From assembly GCA_036250195.1 (NCBI GenBank), contig JAVHZZ010000005.1, forward strand, positions 183,069,448 through 183,133,447: a stretch of DNA of 64,000 bases. The letters run 5' to 3'. Below are positions 27,601 to 39,600 of this stretch, piece by piece; the first letter of the stretch is position 1, and each line of letters begins with the position of its first letter. Under the pieces are notes generated by a model, which saw only the letters and a program-made list of their open reading frames with translations, made no database searches and was not told the origin of the DNA. A program made the translations under genes and the position numbers. Source of the stretch: Mixophyes australis. Its lineage: Eukaryota; Chordata; Amphibia; Anura; Limnodynastidae.

Positions 27601-30600
27601 GGATTCTGGAGTGGGAAGAGGTGATAAGGGTGGAGGAGAGGCGGCGGTCGTTGGCCGAGCGCAGGGAGCGGGCAGGAGTGTGAATGGAAAGGAGGTTAGA
27701 GATATAAGGGGCAGTAGAGTTGGAGAGAGCCTTGTAAGTGGTGGTGAGGAGTTTGACAAGGATTCTGTAGGGGAAGGGGAGCCAGTGTAAGGCAAGGCAG
27801 AGAGGGGAGGCAGAGGAGGAGCGGCGTGAGAGGAAGATGAGTCTTGCGGCCCCATTGAGTATAGAGCGGAAGTGGGAGAGATGGGAGTGGGGGAGGCTAG
27901 TGAGGAGGAGGTTACAATAATCAAGGCGGGAGATGATGAGTGCGTGGATGATAGTTTTGGTGGCATCCTGAGAGAGAAAAGGACGGATGCGGGCGATGTT
28001 GCGTAGTTGGAAGCGACAGGCTTGGGCAAGGGAATGAATGTGGGGGGCAAAAGAGAGAGAGGAGTCGAGGGTGACACCCAGGCAGCGAAGTTGGATGACA
28101 GAGGAGATGGTGGTGTTGTTGACGACAATAGAGAGGTCATCGTGGGATGGAAGTCTGGGGGGAGGAAAGACAATGAGTTCAGTTTTAGAGATATTGATTT
28201 TGAGAAAGCGCTCAACATACAGGAGGAGATGGCGGAGAAGCAGACGGATACCCGAGCGAGGAGGGTGGAGGAAAGATCAGGAGAGGAGATATAGAGTTGA
28301 ATGTCATCAGCATAAAGGTGATACTGAAGACCGAAGGAGGAGATGAGAGCACCAAGGGAGGAAGTGTAGAGCGAAAAGAGTAGAGGGCCAAGTATTTAGA
28401 GGGCCAATAATATTTCCAATCTAGCTGAGAGTGTTGTGAACTACGACTTCTGTTATTCCATCTCCATCCCTTTCTATACACCGCGCGGTTTAATTGTAGC
28501 ATAGTGTTACTACTTTCCTAAGTAAAATGATGCTTTATTGAAATCTTATCATGGGAGATTTTCTGTGAGATTCAATTTCCTACCAGTCTTGGACAGATTC
28601 TCATTAGCTGCTGGTTTGTCAGTATGAAGGGTTTTCTGATTTTCTCCCCTTTATTGTATATTGTTTGCTAATTTATTACTTTGTTTAAGCAGTATGATCT
28701 TTATATCAGATTTAACATTTAATTTAACATTTAATCAATTCTGTGTTTCAATTAAAGAAAAACTTTTTGCCGCTGGATAGACTAATCACACCGTACTATT
28801 AAAGGGTAGCTGAGGCCTGAAGATTTGTTTAATATCTTGATCATGTTTACTAAGTTTTAAGGTGATGAAATTTGGATAAAATATGCCGAGTTACATGGTG
28901 CCCTGTAAGAAAAATGACTGGCAGACTATGGGTCCTCTGGATTACCATTCGCAGAAAGCGGAAAATGTATCAAATAATACAGATGATGAACTAATCAGCA
29001 CACCAAAAGTTATTCTTACATTTTCCTAGGTCATACATTATTATTATTAATAAAAAAAGATTGAACAATTATTTGCAAAGCTGATTCAGAATGATCTGAC
29101 TTCAGGCCACTCACGAATTAGTTAGCAACAAAAAACAACCTCCCTTTGCACACAAAAAATATAAGCTACAAAACATTTTACAAAACATATAAAGTGCATT
29201 ATTCAATTATGTATCACTTTACACATCTGTTAGAATATATTAATGATCACTTCCCCAAAGGTGCTTGTGTGTGCATTTTTGTGTCACAAGAATCCTCACT
29301 GTTGCATTCCTCAAAAAAAAACACAAATATATTTATATTTAAGGTAAGACATGTAAGTGTTCATGAGGTGTGCAAATAAACTGCCATAACACAACACACT
29401 CTCACCCTCCAATTTGTACTTCGGTAGACGTATCTCTGAAATCTGTTGTAGTCCCAAGATCAATATAATAGTTATACAATATCTGTTCTCTGTAATTAAT
29501 ACAATAACTCAACAGATGAAGCAAGGATTTTACCATTTCTTATTATTAACCATGCAGATATTGGCAATATTCTAACGCACTTTTTTTCAATTCACCTTTG
29601 CCAATCAAACAATGTGGCTTGTATTCTCATGCCATTAGGAGAGGTAAAAACCAAATTCTACCGCTGCAGACTTTGATTGCATGTAGTTGTCACTGCAAAA
29701 CTAAAATCCTTACAACAATTTTTATGGTAAAACTTGACCCACTTTTAGTTAAAAGCCCGCTGTCAATAGCAAAAAAGTCCCTATGTGAAAGCACACAAAT
29801 GTGATTCTAAGACAAGTTAACGTGTACTAATGTTGAAGATTGAAATTGCACAGAGGTTTCCAGCGTCTCTGCAGGTATCACATGCTTCCTGGTTCTTGGA
29901 TGTTTTGTCAATCTCAGTGTTGTGATAGAAACGTGCTGTGAGCTATATTTACCTTTGCATTTTCCTGCTCTTGCTGGTGGAGCCTGTGGATGGTCTGATT
30001 GGCAGTTTCCACTGAAAGAAACAGATTTGAATTGATTAATCAGCTGTTCTGTCCTCACAGGGAAATTGTATCCACATAAGAGCGTGGCAGACAGCGGACT
30101 CAGTGTAGTAAAACACGTTAGCAGTATGTTCAGGAAGTGCCCGTGGGTGATAACTATGAAGACCTGGTTCAGCACATTGCACCCTGTTGCTTTAAACAAG
30201 CCAAAGCAGGAAAGGATATTAAGGCAGCATCACTTTATACTGCTGACAAGCAATGGGAATTTGTAGTTTTTGTGCATACGGAAGGAACAGCTTGTCAAAT
30301 CACAGATTGCTAACAGATGGACACAAGACTCAAATACTTCCTTTATTTACATATTCTGGAAGAGCAGAATAAGCATTATAGGATCTTCAATTGTACTAGG
30401 AATATGCCACATTCACTGTGCTTATATGCTGTACAGGCAGACCCATGAGGTGATATTTTTCTGGATAAGCACGAACACACAGAAAATTGCAGACACTTAC
30501 CCAGCTACTTCACTGGTGTGAAAACTTTGGTAGGTGCCAGATTTAAAACCACAACAGGAGCAAATTTGACATAGCTCAAGAATATTTTGCCAACGCGCGT

Positions 30601-33600
30601 CACTTTTCCCTTTTGTTGGCAAGAAACAAGCTCACAGAGAAACACATAGTTTGCCCTTTTTGACATGTGCAGTATATTTTTGGTTGATTCCAGGAATGCA
30701 AGACTATGCAGAAACACTACTTTACAGCACGCTGCGGTTAAACTATGCAATACACAGGACAGATATGACATATTGTGGCCTACAGTAGCCAGTGGCTCAG
30801 GACACTTGAACAACTTGCTACAACCAAGCAGATTCCCATTTGAATTCTTGATCACCCACATAGACACAGGCGGTGGCGGTCTTAAGCTGGAAAACATTCA
30901 ACACTCCCCTCAGGAGTAAACAGCTTGCAACTATTTGCTGACTAATTAAGAGCATGTAGAATACTCCAATAGTTCCACTAGTGAGCTACGGAATGTAACA
31001 GTAACAATTTCATTGGTATCAGCAATATCTTGTGGAAGTAGTGTACAACACACAATATTGTGCTTAAACCCTTATGGTAAAATGTGACGCTGGAATATGT
31101 CATTTGTGCTTCCAAAATGTATGTTGAACAATTACATATAACAAGTCCAGAGCAATTAGCATCATCAAAACAAAAATGCATTTCACAACATGGTGTAAAA
31201 GAACACAAATTTACAGTAACTTAAACTCATACTCTAGCACAAGTTAAAATACTAAAGAAAAACTGGTTGCCATTAAATTACATTCATGTCATTTTCACAA
31301 TTAAATAATTCTGAAGCAATTTTTAACAGGAAAAAAATATATAAAAAAATGAATAAACAGACATTGGCTGATTACATTTCACTATGAACAGTGCATATAG
31401 TGCAATCATTATAAAAAAATCTGTAACTAGCACCTTAATAAAAGTATTTCAGCTCAACCAACATCTGTGTGTCCATGTGTAGAGCCATTTCATCATCAAT
31501 TTATTATATAGCGCCACTAATTCCGCAGCGCTGCACAGAGTACTCATTCACATCAATCCCTGCCCCATTGGAGCTTACAATCTAAATCCCTAACGTACAC
31601 ACACACACAGACCGAGAGAGACTAAGAGCAATTTAATAGCAGCCAATTAACCTACCAGTATGCTTTTGGAATGTGGGAGGAAACCGGAGCACCCGGAGGA
31701 AACCCACACAAATTTGTGGTGATGCCAACATGTAACCACCTCTAAACCTCTAATTGTTAAGACCGGCACAGAGTAATGATAAGTGGGGTCCTTTCAAATA
31801 GTGTAGGATGGTTGTGGAGCCAAAAGCATCTTTATATGGAACCATGTGCAATATTCTTGTTTATTCATCTTGTAAACTTTTGTATCCATCTCACTAGGAG
31901 CACCTTCCCAGAGGTTGAGGTTTAGATCATTCTAGGACTCAAGTGCCAGGTTGATGAACATACTATGTTAAATAAACCTTTAATATAATTTCTAGTTGCC
32001 AGAATCATATAATATTTGCTTACTAAGGGAGGAAAAACAAACACATTCTTAATATATTAGCAAATGTAAGTCAAGATTGTATAAAAGCACCTACTTTACT
32101 AATGTAGAGCTAATTGCGCATTGACACTGGCAGGACAATTTAAATATAGCAAATGTCTATTTCTTGTTTTAAGCTCCTCAATTAACATAGAAACACAGAC
32201 TGTAGTATATAGACACAGGGGTTTTATTTTACATTTGCATAAGTGTTTGTTTTAACAGGAGATCTTCCTACATGACCCACTGCTATAAAACTCATAATCC
32301 ACTCTGGCTGCAGTACTCGGCGCAATCACATACATCAGCAGAAATGTAACATTTAATATGAAAAGGAGATTGAAACATCACAGATTTCTGTAGCAAACCA
32401 AAAGGCAACCTGCTTCCATCTGCCAACTAGAGTCGTGGCCAAAAGTTTTGAGAATGAGACAACTTCAGTGATTTTAGACCTTTTTGTCAGTTGTTGCTAT
32501 GGTATACTGAAATAAAATTACAAGCATTTCATAAGTGTCAAAGGCTTTTATTGACAATTACATTAAGTTTATGTAAAGAGTCAATATTTGCTGTGTTGAC
32601 CCTTCTTTTTGAAGACCTCTGCAATTCCTCCTGGCATGCTGTCAATCAACTTCTGGCCATCATACTGACTGATGGCCGCCCATTCTTGTCTCTTGAGGAT
32701 TGACCACAAGATCTCGAAGGGATTAAGGTCTGGGGCAGTGGTTCCCAAACTTTTGCAGTTCGAGGCACCCTTAGAGACGCCATACTTTTTCAAGGCACCC
32801 CTCCAAAATAATTACAGAGCAGTCCTGTTTTTATAAGTAGTTGGGTCAAAAAAACGTAGTAAGTATTTAGGTCAGGACAGAAATAGTTATTTAGTTGTAT
32901 GCAAAAATAACACATAAATCCAAGGGAATTATTTCTTTCAATTATATTTCTGTCAAAGAATAATTTACAGCTAACCCACACTGTGCCCCCTCTGCATCCA
33001 CACGCTCTGCACTGCCCCCTCTGCATCCACACGCTCTGCACTGCCCCCTCTGCATCCACACGCTCTGCCCTGCCCACTCTGCATCCTTGCTCTGCCCTGC
33101 CTCCTCTGCATCCTCGCTCTGCCCTGCCCCATCTGCATCCTCGCTCTGTCCGCTCCTTCATTCTTTTGCCCCTCCATTGCTGTTTCACCATTCCCCTCCG
33201 TTTCTTTACTTACCATACTTGACCTTCTTTCTTCTATCTTATCAATTCAGCGATGCCTGGGACCCAGCATCCTCTTTCCTGCCGCTTGTCACTGAATGTC
33301 AGGCGTCATGACGTCACGCCCGACATTCAGTGAGAGGCGAGGAGGGAGGAGGATGCTGGGCCTCGGATGCCGCTGATTTGGCAAGTTTTGTTTTCTCCTC
33401 CTGGCCGCGGCACCCCTGGGAGCTGCGGCGCACACATTGGGAACCTAGGGTCCTGGCCATGGACCGAAAATTTCGATGTTTTGATCCCCGAACCATTTAG
33501 TTATCACTTTTGCCTTATTCCATCATGCTGGAAAAGATATTGTTCATCACCAAACTGTTCTTGAATGGTTGGGAAAAGTTGCTTTTTGAGGATGTTTTGG

Positions 33601-36600
33601 TAATCTTCTTTATTCATGGCTGTGTTCTAAGGCAAAATTGTAAGTGAGCAAACTCCCTTGGCTGAGAAGCAACTCCACACATGAATGGTCTCAGGATGCT
33701 TTACTGTTGGCATGACACAGGACTGATGGTAGCACTCACCTTTCCTTCTCCGGACTTGCGTTTTTCCAGATGCCCCAAACAATCTGAAAGGGGATTCATC
33801 AGAGAAAATTACTTTACCCCAGTCCCCAACAGTCCGAATCCTGAATATCAGTCTGTCCCTGATGTTTTTCCTGAAGAGAAGTGGCTTCTTTGCTGGCCTT
33901 CTTGACACCAGGCCATTCTCCAAAAGTCTTTGCTTCACTGTACATGCAGATGCACTCACACCTGCCTGCTGCCATTCCTGAGCAAGCTCTGCACTGGTGG
34001 TGCCCCGATCCCGCAGCCGAATTAACGTTAGAAGACGGTCCTGGCGCTTGCTGGACGTTCTTGGGAGGGCCTGAAGCCTTCCTCACAACTACTGAACCTT
34101 TCTCCTTGAAGTTCTTAATGATCCGATAAATGGTTGATTTAGGTGTAATCTTACTAGCAGCAATATCCTTGCCTGTGAAGCCCTTTTTGAGCAAAGCAAT
34201 GATGACTGCACATGTTTCGTTGCAGATAACCATGGGTAACAGAGGAAGAACAATGATTTCAAGCACCACCCTCCATTTAAAGCTTCCAGTCTGTTATTCT
34301 AACTCAATCAGCATGACAGAGTGATCTTCAGCCTTGTCCTCGTCAACACTCTCACCTGTTCACAAGAGAATCACTGACCTGATATCTGGTCCTTTTGTGG
34401 CAGGGCTGAAATGCAGTGGAAATTTTGTTTTTGGGATAAAGATCATTGTCATGGCAAAGAGGGACTTTGAAATTAATTGCAATTCATCTGATCACTCTTC
34501 ATAACATTCTGGAGTATGTGCAAATTGCCATCATAAAAACTGAGGCAGCAGATTTTGTGAAAAATAATATTTGTGTCATTCTCAAAACTTTTGGCCATGA
34601 CTGTAGATTCATTTTGGCTGTAGTTTTTCAGGCTAGATATGGCAATTCGTTAAGACCGGCTCTAAATCGGTGGTGGTCAATCACAGGGTACAGGTGAAAT
34701 AGTATCTGGTAGACCGCAACCACAGCTCAGTGTGGATATACAGAAAATTCCATCACTTCACATTTGCCCTAACTTCCACTGTGAATTTACAACTCGCTGT
34801 CATTAGGACCTGTGTGGGTCAAGCTATCAACCTATATGAACCAGACTTTACCACATCCTCAGATCACCAAGTCATGAATTACCCCAGAAAATTGAACATG
34901 TGGAGGGGACATTGTAAATTGTGGGTGTGGGGTATCTGTGCAACAAGTTGGCTGGCAGTAGTTGGGAGGGAATCTCTGGAAGATGGGACGAGGTATCTGT
35001 AATAAGTGGTTTGCAAAGTAAGGGGATATTTATCTGCAAGATGCTATTTCTCTGCAGTCTGTGGTTTGCAATGGGAGATAATTCTCTACAAAAATGAATG
35101 GCAATCATTTACCCTGCGCAATATATGTCTGGTGATTACTGCATATGTAATTGATTAGAGAACATATGGAGAATGCAGGAGATTTTGGTTTGGTGCAGTG
35201 CAAGAGCCACAGGACCTATAGCCTCAATCAATTACACCAGGATTGTCTTCATTTGGGGCTTAGGTCAAATAAATGAATTGATAGAACTTACAAAGACTGT
35301 ACTAAACATAATCACAAAACCCTGGGCACCAATGCTCTAAATATTTCACCTGGGAAACAAAAATGTTAACGTTAACAAAGTGCTACAGCTCAGAGGATAC
35401 TAAAAACTGCTGTCAAGAAGCTTCTAAAAGTTGAAAACTCAAATTACCTTGCAGACTAAATGCGCAATGGAAACCTTGTTATTATTGTGCAATAGTGTGT
35501 CAATGAAGACCCAGAGAAGAAAAACAAGCACATTACACAAATATTGGTGGATGTTTTTTGCTAATGTAATCTTACATCTATTCATGTGACCAGGTATTAA
35601 ATAATTGACTTACAAGTTTCAAGCACCAAGCCCAGCTTGTTTTGCATTACATCTGCACACCTTGGAAGAATAGGATCGTTGGTTTCAGAAACGCTGTTTT
35701 TCACATTTTCAAGAACTCTTATTTCTCTATGTCCTCGTTTTTCCTAAAAACAAAACACCACATAATTTATTTAAATAGACTGAATAATGATACTTGCTGA
35801 ACTTGTGCCGTCACATGCTCACCTTTACATGTTGAAGACAAATTGGAAATACAGATAACTGTCAAAAAGCACAAACAAATACTCTTAACTTTAAGAACAG
35901 AATTTGTAAATATCCAGATACCAAAAGTGTCTAATCAACTTGCATGTTGACATCCTGAATTTCAGCAAATAAAAGAGGAACACTAAAGTACAACATGCTT
36001 CAGACTTTACATAGTTGCTTAAATTTGCCTGCCCTTTTTCCCCATAGCATAAAATACATTTGTAGACTTGCTAAATTTAATACACTGCTACATTTGCATT
36101 ATTTTACATTGAGCAGTTGTTAAAGAGTTGTATCATAAGAAAAAGAGTCAGTTATTATAATGACATCAAATTACTGCATTTTCATGGACCTTTTCAACAC
36201 TATGGCATATTGTGTATGTATCACTGTGCTTCTCCTCCCAAGAACCAAAGCTCAATTCCTTTTTTAGATTGTGATTGTCAAACTCATTAGCATGCTGCTA
36301 CATTAAGGAACAGTGATGGGCAACAGACGAGTTACCGAGCCTTAATCAGAAGCCCCTAGTGCCGTCTTTTTGCCGCTGGCAGTCCTTTTCATTACTTAAT
36401 GCCCCTTTGTCCCAGTTCTTATTTTCTGCTTTATACACTTAACATGTATCCCCAGTTCATACTCACTAAGGCTAGGTACACACTGAAGAATTTTCCAATC
36501 GACATCTTATCTACAATGACTTTACCTTCGACCGAACGACCGATCGCTTAGACGAATAATGTGTACAAACTAGTCACGTTTTAAATGATTAACTAAAGAC

Positions 36601-39600
36601 ACAGGTGCAAGATGCATTATCAATAACAAAAGGTGTACTAATATGCAACAAGACATATATAAAATATATAACTATATGAGCTGAAGTGGGAAGAAGACCT
36701 TGGCGTGGAACTAGAGGTAGAAGAGTGGGCTAAGATCAGGTCACGAGTCGCTAAGAGCTCTATCTGTGTCCGTACTAAAGAGAACTCGTATAAGCTCTTA
36801 TATAGATGGTATTTAGTCCCAACCTGCTTGAAAGCCATATATCCTGACTCCTCTAGTCAATGCTGGAGACTCTGTGAGCAGGAAAGCTCATTCCAACATA
36901 TTCGGTGGTCCTGTCCGAGACTTGTGGAATTCTGGCGGAAAATTCACAATTTAATTGATAGAGTCACCTCAGTAAAACTCCCCCCCCCCTGCCCCTCATA
37001 CTCACTATTGCATAGGCCTGTACCGGACGTTAACAAATATACAATGGCGCTTATAGGCCATATACTCAATGCAGCTAAATGCGCAATAGCAGCAAATTGG
37101 AAACATTTGGCAGACCTATAGTTGTGAACAGATTAGAAGCATTCTCAATGACCGTCCCAATAAATTTCGTGCGATTTGGGATCCTTGGCTCGCCTCCTGT
37201 GGGACAGAACACCCAAGACTGGATCAGAATGGAGACTAATGTCCACAACGTCAGAAGACGCTCAATATATGGTATGTACCTATAATACATTTAGATGACA
37301 AGTCAGGTGTCCCTTCTCCCTCCCCCTCTTACCATACTAACATTTTTTCCTTCCCCTTCCCTTTTCCCTCCCTGTCCCCTGCTCTCTCTTTTCTTTCCCT
37401 TTCTCGGTTTTTATTTTTATTGATAAAGTTCACATTGTTTTTCTACTTCGCAATGTACTTGCTGTTTGACCAATGTAACTTAACCTTTACACTGTTTTTG
37501 AAAAATTGAAAAATCTCCCTAATAAAATATGTTTTGCAGAAGGACATGTCCCATTGCAGTATGGTTTAAATTATGGAGTGATTTCAAACAGTAAAAGTTT
37601 GAAAGAAGTCTTTCATTAAAATAATTTTTTATAGTAAACAGTTGTATAAAATTATAGCGAGAACATTGTGTATAGTTTGTTGTACAGTATTAAAAATAAA
37701 ATTCTGTTTTGTAACAAATTAATACTTTCCTCTGGTTAACACTTGTATCACATACAGTACTCATGAAACACAGAAAAATATTTGTAACCTAAATGGTGCC
37801 TCACATCTGCATGCAAAATACAAGGCCCTTGCTTATCACTTAAAGGTTAGGTCCAATTTTCGAACAATGGTATTCTGCAAGTCCTTACTAGCACTTTCTA
37901 AATAAAACTTAACGCTACCTACCACATTTATTTTTCCAGTTATATATACTTGAAATAATCGAATCCAATATTAAATTTCTTGCTGGTTATCATAATAACG
38001 GCAACAATAATATACTGATGGCCACATGGTTCTTTATGTCGGGAAACTCAGAGTGACAACACGTACATTTTTTTGAATGGTGCGGTCAGAGAGATGCCAA
38101 CGCACACTAGTTGCACAAATAGCTATTTACACTAGCAGATTGAATCCCCTCACAGCATGGATGCTGTTAACGGGAAGAGGAATCGGGGTAGCACAAATAT
38201 AAAGAGCTTTTGCTGGTTAACCTTGACCTGAAATGTAACATAGGTATTAGAAAAATTGATTGTTATGTTATGTGTATACTGCAGTAAGATTGAAGCTTTT
38301 GAAAAAATACCTTACTTTTTGGCCGTAAGCTGGGTACACAGTACAGAAAATTTCTCTTGATGCAATATTGTTAACGATTTTACCAACGAGTGAATGTCCC
38401 GATCAGCATGCGGTTTCATATGTACACACTATACACGTTTTACCTTCAGATCTGAGCTCTTCATCTGTCATAACCAATGACTGGAAAGATTGTGACTCTG
38501 TAAACTCTATGGAAATCTGCCTACACCGCTGGTCGTGAGTGCATACACACTGGAGAATTGGCACAACATCGATTCATTGTTTATAAAGATTTTTAGTCCG
38601 TTTATAAAATCAAACGATACGATGTGCATTCAAAAGATAAAACATGATCGTTGAAGTGTACACGCTAATATGATATCGGAACGAACGGTCGTTTATCGTG
38701 TGATTGGCACGATAATAGAGTTAAAAACCTGTAGTGTGTACGCAAAATGTGTAATCAGTATATTACCGATACATTATCTTTATTTTACTACAGTGTGATA
38801 TTATGACCATGGTTATTTGCATATCCACAAAAGAATAACTAAATCATCACTCTCTTGGAAAACTTTACTAATGCTTCATGTTGAAGGGGGTTATTTACTT
38901 GTGGACAACATCTTCTCATTCAATAGTACTCTAACCCTACATTATAGGTTCAACAAATCCAGACATCTACCATGACCTGTTTCCACATGCAGCTTCCGTG
39001 AGGATTAGCAGTATATCCTGTGGAAACCAAGTTTTTGTGGGAAACTGAAATCTGATTAGGGAGTGTAACTAATGTAGTAGCTAAATGGAAACTATTTGTG
39101 TCCAATCCAATCAGATGCTGTATTATGATAGCTTTAATGCACTGTTCTGGAAGAGCTGGAAGCTCATCCTCCTTCATAAAGCAGAAGCAGCTGGAAACAA
39201 GTAATGCAAAGTACTAATGGGTAGTGGCACTACTGAATAAGATGGAGTTACAGCAGACAATAGCTTTAAATTATGTTTTCTGTGTGAAGTGTCCCCAGAA
39301 ACGGGCACCAATAAACTGTAATGTCCCCTCAGCCACAACTCCTTCTGCAGACTCCCTGTCTCTTATGTCACATTCAATTGAGATAGAACCAGCGATGCAT
39401 ACCATACTGTAAGGATGTCCAAGCCAAGAAAAAAACATGGGGAACCCTTCTAGATCTCCAGAGTGGGTTGGGACCCTTGACATATTGTGTGCTAAAAAAA
39501 CATTTTCTTCCTGCTCTTGAGAAACTTGTTTTAAGGCAAAAATTATTGCGTAATCAAGCACACAACCCAAATATACATAAAAAAAAAAAAAAACTTTTGC

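Larger units (their letters stand above)
15636..29952 (-). other. BLOC1S5 intron 4 (14.3 kb)
   Basis: Phase-0 intron with GTAAAT and TTTTCAG ends. It holds a hAT-like repeat scrap (17133), a MITE (18713-19221), an L1-like scrap (19406), two L2 elements (23275-26950 and 27155-28397) and a hAT-type MITE (26302-26710). The remainder (15636-17132, 17361-18712, 19694-23274, 28398-29952) showed no exon or RNA gene. A weak MITE-like 'gagatttactaaa' terminus lies near 21853. Confidence 0.85.
32430..34603 (-). pseudogene. Tc1-type element with broken transposase, fourth family
   Basis: The ends are an inverted pair. The right end reads TCTCAAAACTTTTGGCCATG and stops at 34603 before TA (34604-34605). 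The left end is the decayed complement after TA (32428-32429). The minus strand carries transposase pieces in different frames: [10 protein letters not shown]...[10 protein letters not shown] (DNA-binding part, within 34269-33814), [15 protein letters not shown] (first catalytic Asp, within 33959-33627) and [19 protein letters not shown] (third block, 32793-32581). A foreign insertion (32736-33449) separates the catalytic blocks. Stops and frameshifts make it inactive. Confidence 0.88.
30012..35613 (-). other. BLOC1S5 intron 3 (5.6 kb)
   Basis: Phase-1 intron with GTAAGT donor and TTTCAG acceptor. It carries a truncated SINE (31491-31712) and a nested Tc1/hAT-like pair (32430-34603). Stretches 30012-31490, 31713-32429 and 34604-35613 showed nothing recognisable. 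Confidence 0.85.

Noticed and set aside
23553..28400. Many long Lys/Arg/Glu/Gly-rich plus-strand ORFs and Ser/Pro/Leu-rich minus-strand ORFs
   Set aside because: They are frame shadows of two purine-skewed L2 elements. Only the endonuclease and RT frames carry family motifs.
32971..33311. Cys/Gly-rich and Pro/His/Ser-rich ORFs that look like small secreted or toxin-like peptides
   Set aside because: The periodicity equals that of a roughly 30-bp GC-rich minisatellite inside a transposon, with no signal peptide or conserved cysteine frame.
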